A DNA stretch of 64,000 nt from Halobaculum sp. XH14. GTDB taxonomy: Archaea; Halobacteriota; Halobacteria; Halobacteriales; Haloferacaceae. The first letter of the stretch is position 1, and every line of letters starts with the position of its first letter. The translations under genes and the position numbers were made by a program. Under the pieces are notes generated by a model. That model had not been told where the DNA came from, made no database searches, and saw only the letters and a program-made list of their open reading frames with translations. The stretch lies in contig NZ_CP134951.1 in the NCBI RefSeq assembly GCF_032116555.1, forward strand, positions 62,001 to 126,000, given 5' to 3'. This document shows, piece after piece, positions 8,657 to 16,885 of this stretch.

Positions 8657-9113
8657 GTGTGGTCACCATCACGCGACTGTTGAATGCTTTTCCGTTCGAC
8701 ACGAACGGGTCGTACCCGGTCGCCCGAACGCCATTCCCCGGTCGATGCCGTTCCGCGGCTTCGGGCGATGGAGACGGGGGTCCGGTTCACGGTTCCGGTT
8801 TTGCGGGACCGGCCGCCGGCTCACGTTCCCGTCCGCCGTGAGTACCGATGAGATGACAGAAGTGCGCTCGAACGACCGTTCACCCGAATCCACACGCCAC
8901 AGTTTCTCTCTACCGGCCGTAGCTAGCTCCCGCACGCCGACGTTTGATATAGCGATATGAGGTATATCTGAACGTCGAACGCCGTTACTCGCCGTGTTCG
9001 AGGCCGAAACAGCCGATGTTCGGTCGATGGCCGGTCGCCACGATCCACTCGGTTGTAATCGAATACAACCAAGTGGTTATTTGTGGGTCGACGCCTTCGG
9101 GTCGGCCCACGAC
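8657..9113. other. Intergenic region, AT-rich island and recombinase promoter
   Basis: No gene is seen. An AT-rich stretch at 8941-8970 contains GATATA and TATATC arranged as an inverted repeat (8946-8951 and 8963-8968). The 3' part holds the palindrome and TATA-like element of the recombinase gene. Confidence 0.55.
9051..9083 (+). promoter_or_regulatory. Palindrome GGTTGTA-N6-TACAACC with TATA-like element
   Basis: A perfect inverted repeat with 7-base arms (9051-9057 and 9064-9070) is followed directly by GGTTATTTG (9075-9083), a TATA-like element about 30 bases before the recombinase start. The position next to the promoter suggests a repressor or activator site. The binding protein is unknown. 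Confidence 0.5.
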
Positions 9114-10304
9114 ATGGCCTCCGCAGACGACGCCCGGTCCGGGGAAAGCGAGCCGCCGCTGCGTCGGCTCGTCGACGACTTCCTCGAATCGAAGGCGGAG
9201 CGCGGCTCCGGCGCGTACGCCGCGAGCGCCGCGTCGGTGCTCGATCGGTTCGCCGAGTGGCTCGCGGCGCGGGACCGGACGCTCGCGGATCTCGACGACG
9301 AGCGGCGGGGCCCACAGCTCATGCGCGGCTACGCCAAGCACCTCCGACGGCGGGCGAACGCGGCCGACGGCATCTCGGCCGCGACGGCGAACACCTACTA
9401 CGCCTACGTCTCGGGCTGTCTCGCGTACGGCGTCCGGGACATGACGCTCTCGGTGAACCCCGCCCGGAGCGAGACGGCCCGGGAGGAACTCCCCGCGGCC
9501 GAGGGGAAGCGCTCGGACCAGCAGTTCTGGAGCCGCGACCAGCGCGACGCGCTGGTCGAGCACGCGGCCCGCCGGGCGTCGACGGCGATCGAGGCCGAGC
9601 CGTTCGCGGCGCTGACCGAGGCCCGCGATCACGCGCTCGTCGCCACGCTCGCGTTCGCGGGCGTCCGGGGCGCGGAGGTGCTCTGCCACCGGAAGGACGA
9701 CCGGCGGGGTCGCCAGGGGCTCCGCTGGTCGCGGGTCGACCTCGACGACGGCACGGTCGAGGTGCTCGGCAAGTCCAAGACCGAGGGGAAGCGGTGGCAA
9801 CACGCCTCCCTCCCGGGGCCGGCCCGCGACGCGCTGGCGACGCTGAAGCGCGTCCAGCGCCCCCCGACGCCCGACTGGCCCGTGTTCGTGACGGATCACG
9901 CGCCCACGCTGTGGTCGTGCGCGCGCGAAGAACTCGGTGACGAGCGGGTCGATGACCTCGTGGCCGAGCACGGCGACGTCGGGGCCGTCCTCCGGGCCGA
10001 AGCGGTCGTCCCGCCGGCGCTCACCACCGACGGCGGGCGCTCGGTGCTGCGTCGACTCACCGACGCCGCGGGGATCGACCTCCCGGACGGGGCGTCGTAC
10101 CTCAAACCGCACGGCGCGCGCCGCGGCATCGGCGAGGAGCTGTACCGCGTCGACCGCGGGCTGGCACAGGACCTGCTCCGGCACGAGGAGCTCTCGACGA
10201 CGAAGGACCACTACCAGCACATCGACGCGGCAGAGCGCACGGCGGCGATCGACGCCGAACTGGAGCGGCTCGACGACGAACGTGGGGACGACGAGCCGCG
10301 GTGA
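9114..10304 (+). CDS. Tyrosine recombinase / site-specific integrase (XerC/D-like)
   Basis: The product is a 396-residue phage-integrase-family recombinase. Residues about 15-120 form the SAM-like core-binding domain (PLRRLVDDFLESKAERG to ANTYYAYVSGCLAYG). The C-terminal catalytic domain keeps the expected residues: Arg in FAGVRGAEV, the H-x-x-R box in KPHGARRGI, a second His in LLRHEELSTTKDHY, and the nucleophile Tyr in DHYQH. It is longer than bacterial Xer proteins (about 300). An upstream in-frame extension exists, but the TATA-like element and palindrome favour this ATG. No tRNA or attachment-site duplication was seen beside it, so it is either a lone chromosomal recombinase or the remnant of a lost element. 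Confidence 0.85.
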   Translation: MASADDARSGESEPPLRRLVDDFLESKAERGSGAYAASAASVLDRFAEWLAARDRTLADLDDERRGPQLMRGYAKHLRRRANAADGISAATANTYYAYVSGCLAYGVRDMTLSVNPARSETAREELPAAEGKRSDQQFWSRDQRDALVEHAARRASTAIEAEPFAALTEARDHALVATLAFAGVRGAEVLCHRKDDRRGRQGLRWSRVDLDDGTVEVLGKSKTEGKRWQHASLPGPARDALATLKRVQRPPTPDWPVFVTDHAPTLWSCAREELGDERVDDLVAEHGDVGAVLRAEAVVPPALTTDGGRSVLRRLTDAAGIDLPDGASYLKPHGARRGIGEELYRVDRGLAQDLLRHEELSTTKDHYQHIDAAERTAAIDAELERLDDERGDDEPR

Positions 10305-10368
10305 CGGCGACTCGACCCGGCGTCCGCTGGCTACTCGTCTCCGGTACGACTCATCTCAGAAAACAGGC

Positions 10369-10382
10369 CATTCGATAGAATG
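10369..10382 (+). terminator. Small hairpin CATTC-GATA-GAATG after the recombinase
   Basis: A perfect 5-base stem with a 4-base loop lies about 65 bases after the recombinase stop. It is AT-rich compared with its surroundings. It could be part of the transcript end; the evidence is weak. Confidence 0.25.
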
Positions 10383-10749
10383 AGGATATAGTTGACACCT
10401 CTCCAGCGGCGGTACCGAACCGTCCGTCACGGAACGGCGTCGCCGACGTTCGCCGTGGTCCATCGTGGTAGTTCCCCGCAGTGTTCCTATCCCGACGTCC
10501 CTTCTCGGTGTCGACGGAGCCGACAGCACTCGTCGGTTCGACGTGCCGCCGTTCGTCGCCCGCCGAGCGGTTCGAAACATAATGAATCGTATCATCACTG
10601 GAAACTGTTATTTCTGACTCGGCATTCGGTACGAGAGTCCGTGTGATGGCGTCGGACGCGACCGGCGCGCGGCCACATCGCGCCGGGCTCCTCGGCGGGC
10701 GATCCAATCGACCCACATCGTGAGTCCGAAATTAACTCACAAAAGAGCG

Positions 10750-10770
10750 TTATATATACGGTAAATTTAA
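10750..10770 (+). promoter_or_regulatory. TATA region of the first Liv binding-protein gene
   Basis: Two AT blocks, TTATATATA (10750-10758) and TAAATTTAA (10762-10770), stand out from the GC-rich background. The second is centred about 29 bases before the ATG, which fits leaderless haloarchaeal transcription. The first may serve an alternative start site. Confidence 0.65.
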
Positions 10771-10794
10771 CACAATGTATGTTTACTGCCTCTC

Positions 10795-12036
10795 ATGGAC
10801 AGATTCGATACTATGGGTTCCAGACGGAAGTACCTCAAAACGGCGGGAGCGGTGGGCGCGGCCGGTCTGAGCGGCCTCGCCGGCTGTACGGCGCTCGGCG
10901 GCTCCGGCGGGTCGGGCACCATCACCATCGCGGCGGCGGTTCCCGAGACCGGCCGCCTCTCGAGCGTCGGCAACGAGATGCTCGAGGGCTACCGGCTCGG
11001 GGTCGACCTGCTCAACGAGGACGGCGGCATCGACGGCAGCGAGGTCGAACTCATCGTCGAGGACGACGAGAGCGACGCCCGGCGGCTCCGCGAGGTGCTC
11101 CAGCAGATCACCAGCAACAACGACGTCGACGTGATCTGGGGGAGCTTCTCCAGCCCGCTGGTGATGGCCGGGAGCGCGTTCGCGGAGAACCAGGGACTCC
11201 CGTTCCTCGCGGTCGCGACCTGCTTCGAGGAACCGCTTGTGAGCGGCGAGAAGGAGTGGACGTACACGCCGTTCCCGAAGACGCGTGACGTGACCCGGGC
11301 GACCGGCGAGATCCTCGGGATGTTGCCCGAGGACGAGCGCCCCCAGCGGGTGGGCATCTGGGAGGAGAACTCCGGCTGGGGTGCCGAGATGGCCGACGCC
11401 TGGGAGTCGACGCTGTCCGGGGCTGGCTACGACGTCGCCATGCGCGAGACGTACAACACCGGGAACGGCGACTTCTCGACGCTCATCGCGCAGGCGGAGA
11501 GCGCGAACGTCGAGGCGCTGCTCGCGAACCCGCAGCCGCCGGACGGCATCACCGCGATGAAGCAGCTGAACTCCTCGGGCTACATGCCGTCGTTCATCGA
11601 GTTCGTCCGCGCGGCCGACCCCCAGGCGTGGTGGTCGGCGCTGGGCGAGGCGGGCGCGGGCGTCCTGATGAGCCCGGGCTGGGCCCCGGGGATGACCGAC
11701 AACGGCAACGAGGCGCTGTTGAGCGCCTACCAGGAGCGGTTCGCCGAGTCCGAGGACGAGATCCCGCGCGTGATGGTCGGCGTCGGCTACAACCTGGCCC
11801 AGACGACCGGACAGGCGCTCGGCGCCGCGGGCTCCTCCGAGCCGGACGCGGTCCGGAGCGCGCTCGACGAGGAGGAGTTCAACACGGTCATCGGCGAGTT
11901 CTCGTTCGACCAGTACGGGATGCCCGAGGAGGGACAGCTCGCCGCGGCGAGCGCACAGTGGCAGGGTGGCGAACAGCGCCTCGTCTTCCCGCAGACCGAC
12001 CAGGCGTCCGAGATGCGCTACCCCATCGAGCGGTAG
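10795..12036 (+). CDS. Liv-type ABC transporter substrate-binding lipoprotein (copy 1)
   Basis: This 413-residue periplasmic-binding-protein type I fold (LivJ/LivK family) begins with a twin-arginine lipoprotein signal (SRRKYLKTAG then GLAGC). The mature part starts TITIAAAVPETGRLSS and carries family landmarks WGSFSSPLVMAGSAFAENQGLPF, RVGIWEENSGWG and GDFSTLIAQAE. It is a clear paralogue of the second binding protein downstream (shared CTALGGSGGSGT-type N-terminus and GVGYN/GGAYN blocks), while the permease and ATPase genes lie over 10 kb away. Proteins of this family bind branched-chain amino acids, but also aromatic acids such as p-coumarate (CouP). In this setting an aromatic acid ligand is the better guess. 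An in-frame ATG six codons later is an alternative start. Confidence 0.88.
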   Translation: MDRFDTMGSRRKYLKTAGAVGAAGLSGLAGCTALGGSGGSGTITIAAAVPETGRLSSVGNEMLEGYRLGVDLLNEDGGIDGSEVELIVEDDESDARRLREVLQQITSNNDVDVIWGSFSSPLVMAGSAFAENQGLPFLAVATCFEEPLVSGEKEWTYTPFPKTRDVTRATGEILGMLPEDERPQRVGIWEENSGWGAEMADAWESTLSGAGYDVAMRETYNTGNGDFSTLIAQAESANVEALLANPQPPDGITAMKQLNSSGYMPSFIEFVRAADPQAWWSALGEAGAGVLMSPGWAPGMTDNGNEALLSAYQERFAESEDEIPRVMVGVGYNLAQTTGQALGAAGSSEPDAVRSALDEEEFNTVIGEFSFDQYGMPEEGQLAAASAQWQGGEQRLVFPQTDQASEMRYPIER

Positions 12037-12050
12037 TCGGCGCGGGCCGA
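12037..12050 (+). terminator. Hairpin directly after the binding-protein stop
   Basis: The arms TCGGC and GCCGA with loop GCGG begin at the base after the TAG. Imperfect direct repeats GGGTTCGATTC follow (12054-12081) before the convergent regulator gene. It is a likely transcript-end structure, without a clear T-run. Confidence 0.35.
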
Positions 12051-12137
12051 CGGGGGTTCGATTCTGCCGGCGGGTTCGATTCCGACCGGAGGAGGATTCT
12101 GACGGGGTGACGATTCGACGATCGGGGCCGACCCCGC

Positions 12138-12659
12138 TCAGTCCCGTTCGTTCGACGACAGGCTATCGAACAGTCGCGGGTCGGTCCCGAACTTGAGGAC
12201 GTTCGTCATCACCGAGTTGCGGAGGTTGCTGATCACCCGGCCGTGCTCCTTGTAGAACTCGTGGATCCACTGGGAGCCGGCCTCGCGGCTCGGGAACATC
12301 ATCACCGACGTCCACTGGTACTCGCCGTCCGAGAGGAAGTAGAACAGCGTGTGCTCGTCGTCGCGGATGTACTCCATCGCCTCGCGCCACTCGTCGGCGA
12401 AGTGCTCGGGGTTGAACTTGAACTCGAACTTCTCGAAGATGAAGTACTCCTCGTTCGGGATGATCGCCTCCCGGAACACGCCCTCCTCGCGCATGTTCCG
12501 GATCGACTTGCTCACGGTGACGTGGGAGATGTCCACGCCGTGGTCCTCCGCTAACACCTCGGTGATCTCGCGGGCCGAGCGCTGCGGGTCGGTCGCCAGC
12601 TCGCGGAGGATCAGCACGTCACGCCGCTTGAACTCCCAGTCGGGTTCCGAGTCGGACAT
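12138..12659 (-). CDS. Winged-helix transcriptional regulator
   Basis: The protein of about 173 residues has an N-terminal winged helix-turn-helix of the Lrp/MarR-like type: FKRRDVLILRELATDPQRSA, then ITEVLAEDHGVDISHVTVSKSIRNMREEGVF. Its uncharacterised C-terminal half, about 100 residues, is rich in aromatic residues (FFIFEKFEFKFNPEHF-like, YQWTSVMMFPSREAGSQW) and could bind a ligand or mediate dimerisation. It sits between the Liv binding protein and the hydratase/dehydrogenase gene, so it may regulate the aromatic island. Two start codons are possible; the ATG giving MSDSEPDWEF was used, and one six codons upstream (12677) also fits. The function is inferred. Confidence 0.75.
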   Translation of the reverse strand: MSDSEPDWEFKRRDVLILRELATDPQRSAREITEVLAEDHGVDISHVTVSKSIRNMREEGVFREAIIPNEEYFIFEKFEFKFNPEHFADEWREAMEYIRDDEHTLFYFLSDGEYQWTSVMMFPSREAGSQWIHEFYKEHGRVISNLRNSVMTNVLKFGTDPRLFDSLSSNERD

Positions 12660-12794
12660 GGTGGTACTGGCCGACACGACGGTGAGTCCCGAGAGTGTTT
12701 CGATGGTTCGAGCGAGCGGTTCGAGGGGGCCGTCCGCGGACTGCGGCGACGGCCGAGAACCTCCCGGGCGACCGAAGGGACCACCGACGATCCG

Positions 12795-14741
12795 CTACTC
12801 GCCCTCGAACTCGGGCTCGCGGTCGTCGCGGAACGCGGTCACGCCCTCCAGCATGTCGTCGGTGCTCACGAGCAGGCCGAACCCCTGGCTCTCCAGGTTC
12901 AGCGCCGTCTCCAGGCTCGCGTCCTGCCCGTCGTTGATGACCTTCTTCGCCACCTTCAGCGCGACCGGCGGGCCGGAGACGAGGTCCTCGACGTAGTCGT
13001 CGACGACGTCGTCGAACTCCCCGGCGGGGACGGCGCGGTTGATGACGCCCCAGTCGGCGGCCGTCTCGGCGTCGACGTGGTTCCCCCGGAACACCAGCTC
13101 CTTCGTCCGCACCTCGCCGACGAGGCGGACGAGCCGCTGGGTCGCGCCCCCGCCCGGGATGACGCCGAGGTCAATCTCGGGCGTCCCGAACGCGGCGTCC
13201 TCGGTGGCGACCCGCATGTCGCAGGCGAGCGCGAGTTCGAACCCCGCGCCGAGACAGTAGCCGTCGATCTTGGCGAGCGTCGGCCGCTCGAACTCGTACA
13301 CCGTCCGGAACACGTCGTCGACGTCCATCATGTCCCGCGGCTCCGCGGTCGGGAACGCGGTCAGGTCGGCCCCGGCGCTGAACGTCCCCCCGCTGCCCTC
13401 GAACACCACGCAGGAGACCTCCTCGGTGTCGACCTCCCCGAGCAGGCGGTCGACCTCCGCCAGCATGTCGTCGTTGAACGCGTTGAGCCGCTCCTCGCGC
13501 TCGAACGTCACGCGCAGGACGCCGTCGTCGTCGAGTTCGTGCGCGAGGTAGTGGTACGGCCCGCCGTGGCTGTAGTCGTAGAACCCCTCGCCGGCGGCCT
13601 CGCCCGTGTGGCCCGCCTCGACGCGCTCGCGCAGGTAGTCGGCCGGCTCGTACCGCGCCTCGCCCGTCTCCTCGTACAGCGACGCCAGCTTCTCGTGGAT
13701 CGCGTCGAGCCCGCGCTTGTCGGCCATCCGGCAGACCCCCTCGGCGAACCCGCCGCCGAGGCGCATCCCGACGTCGATCTCCTCGGGCGGGGCCACGCCG
13801 GCCCCGACGAGCTTCGCGGCCTCGTTGACCATCCGGGCCTCGATCCGGAGCGTGTCGAACCCCTCGCCCTGGCCGTGCTCGTAGTCCACGCCCTCGCCGT
13901 CCTCGTGATCGTAGTAGCCCCGCCCCGACTTCTTCCCCAGGTGACCGCTCTCGACCTTCTCCTTCCACACCGGCGGGATCGGCCGGCCGGCCTCCTTGCG
14001 GGCGTGATAGCCGATGTCGATGCCGGTGAAGTCGGCCAGTTCGAACGGCCCCATCGGGTAGCCGCGCCGGAACACCATCGCGGCGTCGGCCTCGCGCACC
14101 TCGGTCTCGTCGGCCGAGAGCATCCAGGCGGCCTCGGCCATGAACGGGACCAGCACGTTGTTGACGACGAAGCCGTTCACGTCCTTGCGGACGAAGATCG
14201 GCGTCTTGTCGATCGACTCGGCCCACGCGGCCGCGGTCTCGGCCGTCCCGTCCGCGGTGTGGTCGCCGTACACGACCTCGACCAGGTCCATCTTCACCGG
14301 CGGGTTGAAAAAGTGCGTCCCGACGACCCGCCCGGGCCGGTCGGTCGCCTCCGAGATCTCCGTGATCGAGAGGCTCGAGGTGTTGGTCGCCAGGATCGCG
14401 TCCGCCGGGGCCAGCTCGTCCAGGTCGGCGAATATCTCCCGCTTGAGGGCCATCTTCTCGGGCGCGGCCTCGACGACGAGGTCGGCGTCGTGGACGGCCG
14501 CCTCCAGCTCGGTCGCCGTGTCGATCCGGTCGAGCACCGAACGGGCCGACTCGTCGATCTGCCCCTTCTCCTCGAGCTTCTCGAGGCTCCACTCGATGCT
14601 CTCGTAGCCGTCGCGGACCAGGTCCGCCTCGACGTCGCGGAGCGTCACGTCGTACCCGCCCAGCGCCGCCACCTCGGCGATGCCGTGGCCCATGCTCCCC
14701 GCGCCGAGGACGGCGACCCTTTCGATCGTATCCACAACCAT
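12795..14741 (-). CDS. 3-hydroxyacyl-CoA dehydrogenase / enoyl-CoA hydratase fusion
   Basis: This 648-residue fusion performs two consecutive beta-oxidation steps. The N-terminal NAD-binding domain starts VAVLGAGSMGHGIAEVAALGG and has ATNTSSLSITEI and the catalytic His/Glu block HFFNPPVKMDLVEV. Two dehydrogenase C-terminal domains follow (about 190-390; GPFELADFTGIDIGYHA and a second copy). The last about 250 residues are a crotonase domain with the oxyanion/catalytic pattern GAGFELALACD and FGTPEIDLGVIPGGG, both glutamates kept. The start was chosen because a TATA-like element (TACGTATTT) lies about 27 bases before it on the reverse strand. In this island it would hydrate and oxidise an aromatic enoyl-CoA such as cinnamoyl- or coumaroyl-CoA; generic fatty-acid oxidation is the alternative. 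Confidence 0.92.
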   Translation of the reverse strand: MVVDTIERVAVLGAGSMGHGIAEVAALGGYDVTLRDVEADLVRDGYESIEWSLEKLEEKGQIDESARSVLDRIDTATELEAAVHDADLVVEAAPEKMALKREIFADLDELAPADAILATNTSSLSITEISEATDRPGRVVGTHFFNPPVKMDLVEVVYGDHTADGTAETAAAWAESIDKTPIFVRKDVNGFVVNNVLVPFMAEAAWMLSADETEVREADAAMVFRRGYPMGPFELADFTGIDIGYHARKEAGRPIPPVWKEKVESGHLGKKSGRGYYDHEDGEGVDYEHGQGEGFDTLRIEARMVNEAAKLVGAGVAPPEEIDVGMRLGGGFAEGVCRMADKRGLDAIHEKLASLYEETGEARYEPADYLRERVEAGHTGEAAGEGFYDYSHGGPYHYLAHELDDDGVLRVTFEREERLNAFNDDMLAEVDRLLGEVDTEEVSCVVFEGSGGTFSAGADLTAFPTAEPRDMMDVDDVFRTVYEFERPTLAKIDGYCLGAGFELALACDMRVATEDAAFGTPEIDLGVIPGGGATQRLVRLVGEVRTKELVFRGNHVDAETAADWGVINRAVPAGEFDDVVDDYVEDLVSGPPVALKVAKKVINDGQDASLETALNLESQGFGLLVSTDDMLEGVTAFRDDREPEFEGE

Positions 14742-14941
14742 CTTGTGAAATACGTATCGTACATCTCGTGCTTGAATCTGGCGGTTGTTGTAACGTGAAG
14801 CGGGTTCCGGAGTTTCCAGCGTGTGTTCCGACACGCTCCCCGTCGCCGGGCGGCGGAAGGCGAGGACGACGGCCCGGCGAACGCGACCCTCCGGGGCCGC
14901 CCCGTCGCCGAGGAACCGGCTCGATTCGACGGGGCCGAAAT

Positions 14942-14988
14942 TTCCACACGATATGGAATCGCCAAAATCGGTCCAAAATGTTAATTAG
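14942..14988 (+). promoter_or_regulatory. Inverted repeat TTCCA-N7-TGGAA and TATA element of the thiolase operon
   Basis: TTCCA (14942-14946) and TGGAA (14954-14958) flank seven bases. TTAATTAG (14981-14988) is a clear TATA-like element about 27 bases before an ATG at 15011, not before the thiolase ATG itself. The repeat lies just upstream and is a candidate operator. The rest of the 322-base divergent region holds the promoter of the hydratase/dehydrogenase fusion near 14745-14770. Confidence 0.55.
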
Positions 14989-15010
14989 CGCCCCGACACA
15001 CAGTCGGGCA

Positions 15011-15067
15011 ATGGGAGACGTGACCACGGGACGAGACGTCGGCCGGCCGGCGGGGGCCGGACGATGA
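15011..15067 (+). CDS. Candidate 18-residue leader peptide before the thiolase
   Basis: An ATG placed about 27 bases after the TATA element opens an 18-codon frame (MGDVTTGRDVGRPAGAGR) whose TGA overlaps the thiolase ATG by four bases (ATGA). Since the predicted transcript starts at or next to this ATG, ribosomes would probably read the leader and re-initiate at the thiolase. The thiolase frame has no usable start further upstream. The short peptide has no recognisable motif. It may simply be a translation-coupling device. Confidence 0.45.
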   Translation: MGDVTTGRDVGRPAGAGR

Positions 15068-16254
15068 CGCGGTCGGTCGGCATCGTCGGCGGCGGGCACA
15101 CGCGGTGGGGCCGCCGCGAGGCGACGTGGAAGGATCTGGCGGCGGAGGCCGGCAAGGCGACGTTCGACGCGGTGCCGGACGTCGGCCCCGAGGACGTGGA
15201 GGGGCTGTTCGTCGGCGCGGTCCAGCCCGAGCGGTTCGCGTTCCAGACGCACGTCGCGCCGCTGGTCGCCGAACTGCTCGGCATCAACGTCGACGCGATG
15301 ATGGCCCGCACCGAACTCGCCTGCGCGAGCGGCCAGGCGGCGCTCCGCTACGCGTGGCTCGCCATCGCGGCCGGACAGCTCGACACGGCGCTGGTGCTCG
15401 GCGTCGAGAAGATGAACCTCCCCGAGTCCGCGGGCGAGGAGATGCAGGCGAGCATGACGAACGTGCTCGACCGGGAGTTCGACGGCGTCAACGGGCTGAA
15501 CGCGCCGCCGTACTTCGCGATGATCGCCCAGCGACACATGCACGAGTACGACACCACGCGCGAGCAGGTCGCGCAGGTGAGCGCGAAGAACAAGAGCCAC
15601 GCCGCCCACACCGAGTACGCCCAGTTCCGCGACGAGGTGACCGTCGACGACGTGCTGGAGTCGTACCCGCTCTCGCCGCCGCTGTGTCTGTACGACTGTA
15701 GCGGCGTCACGGACGGCGCGGCCGGGCTGCTCCTCATGAGCGAGGAGAAGGCCCGCGAGGTCACCGACGAGGCGACCTGGATCACGGGCAGCGGGCAGGC
15801 CTGCATGGCGAGCAACTCCATCAACAACCTCCCGTCGCTGTCGGCGTGGCCGCAGGCGACCGTCGCCGCCGAGGGAGCCTACGAGGACGCGGGCATCGAC
15901 GACCCGCTCCGCGAGATCGACGTCGCGGAGATCCACGACTGCTTCTCGATCAGCGAGATCGTCGAGTACGAGGACCTCGGCTGGGTCGAGAAGGGCGAGG
16001 GCGGCCAGTTCGTCGAGGACGGCCGGAGCGAACTCGACGGCGACATCGGCGTCAACCCGCGCGGCGGCCTGCTCGGCTGCGGGCACCCGCTCGGCGCGAC
16101 GGGGATCTCGCAGGCGCTGGAGATCCACGACCAGTTCCGCGGCGACGTGCCCGACGAGCGGCGCGTCCCCGACCCGGAGACGGGGCTGATCCACAACCTC
16201 AGCGGGAGCGGCTCGGTTCACAGCGTCATGGTCATGGAGCGTGAGCGCCCATGA
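15064..16254 (+). CDS. SCP2-type thiolase
   Basis: This 396-residue thiolase-fold enzyme is of the SCP-x type. Key residues are present: nucleophile Cys87 in ELACASGQAA, His291 in EIHDCFSI, and the C-terminal GCGHPLGATG with Cys339 and His341. It overlaps the following DUF35 gene by four bases. Thiolase/DUF35 pairs act as complexes in aromatic beta-oxidation (BbsAB, benzoylsuccinyl-CoA thiolase) and, with altered chemistry, as steroid side-chain retro-aldolases (Ltp2/ChsH2). Here it would split an aromatic 3-oxoacyl-CoA (or 3-hydroxyacyl-CoA) to release acetyl-CoA. The full set of thiolase residues favours thiolysis. Confidence 0.9.
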   Translation: MTRSVGIVGGGHTRWGRREATWKDLAAEAGKATFDAVPDVGPEDVEGLFVGAVQPERFAFQTHVAPLVAELLGINVDAMMARTELACASGQAALRYAWLAIAAGQLDTALVLGVEKMNLPESAGEEMQASMTNVLDREFDGVNGLNAPPYFAMIAQRHMHEYDTTREQVAQVSAKNKSHAAHTEYAQFRDEVTVDDVLESYPLSPPLCLYDCSGVTDGAAGLLLMSEEKAREVTDEATWITGSGQACMASNSINNLPSLSAWPQATVAAEGAYEDAGIDDPLREIDVAEIHDCFSISEIVEYEDLGWVEKGEGGQFVEDGRSELDGDIGVNPRGGLLGCGHPLGATGISQALEIHDQFRGDVPDERRVPDPETGLIHNLSGSGSVHSVMVMERERP

Positions 16255-16883
16255 GCGACGACGCGACGCCGAGAACGGACGGCACCGAGGGGGAGGCGGC
16301 GACGGGCCGCCACGCACACGGGACGGACGGCGGCCGGGAGGGGCTGCTGCCCGACGGTGGCCGTCGGACCGTCGAGCTCCCGGACACCATCGAACTGCCG
16401 CGCCTGCTCGACTTCTACGAGCTCCAGACCGCTGAACACACCAGGATTCACGAGTTCTACGACCGGCTGCGCGAGGGCGTCCTCTCGACGACTCGCTGTG
16501 CCGACTGCGACGCGCTCCACTACCCGCCGCGGGTGGTCTGTCCCGAGTGTACGGGCGAGGACCTCGAGTACGTCGAGCTCCCCGACACGGGAACGCTGTA
16601 CGCGTTCAGCGCGCTCCGCGGCGGCGCGCCGATGGGGATGGCCGACGAGGCGCCGTTCACGGTCGGCGTCGTCGACCTCGACGGCGTGGACGTGCGGCTG
16701 TCGGCCCGCATCGACGGCGCCACGGTCGAGGACCTCGACATCGGCGACCCGGTCGAGTTGGCGGTCGTCGACGTCGACGGCCCGGCGGACCACGAGCGCG
16801 TGTTCTACCGGTTCGAGCCGGCCGGCGCGACGGGCGGCGAACCGACCCACGGCGACCGGCCGGCCGAGCACGCGGAGGAGTGA
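16251..16883 (+). CDS. DUF35 zinc-ribbon/OB-fold thiolase partner
   Basis: The 210-residue protein has a poorly conserved N-terminal extension of about 70 residues, a rubredoxin-like zinc ribbon (CADC about 83-86 and CPEC about 96-99) and an OB fold beginning at VELPDTGTLYAFSAL with GVVDLDGVDVRLSARI. It is the obligate partner type of SCP2-like thiolases, and the gene overlaps the thiolase by ATGA. The partner is thought to help channel CoA or substrate to the active site. The N-terminal extension is longer than in most DUF35 proteins. The next gene starts two bases after its stop, so thiolase, DUF35 protein and ligase form one operon. Confidence 0.88.
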   Translation: MSDDATPRTDGTEGEAATGRHAHGTDGGREGLLPDGGRRTVELPDTIELPRLLDFYELQTAEHTRIHEFYDRLREGVLSTTRCADCDALHYPPRVVCPECTGEDLEYVELPDTGTLYAFSALRGGAPMGMADEAPFTVGVVDLDGVDVRLSARIDGATVEDLDIGDPVELAVVDVDGPADHERVFYRFEPAGATGGEPTHGDRPAEHAEE

Positions 16884-16885
16884 CC

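Larger units (their letters stand above)
10305..10794. other. Intergenic region before the first Liv binding protein
   Basis: No credible gene is seen in 490 bases; the frames that cross it lack haloarchaeal codon bias and family features. It holds a small hairpin after the recombinase gene, an AT-rich segment around 10577-10620, and the strong AT-rich promoter of the next gene. Confidence 0.55.

Noticed and set aside
10351-10716. A reverse-strand frame of 121 codons between the recombinase and the Liv binding protein
   Set aside because: Codon use and amino-acid make-up are not haloarchaeal and no family features are present.
12053-12081. Two GGGTTCGATTC copies resembling T-arms or an attachment site
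   Set aside because: The stems do not pair and there is no tRNA body; simple direct repeats between convergent genes are the better reading.
13171-16317. A 1048-codon reverse-strand frame across the thiolase and fusion genes
   Set aside because: It runs antisense to the thiolase and out of frame with the fusion gene; no family features, so a GC shadow.
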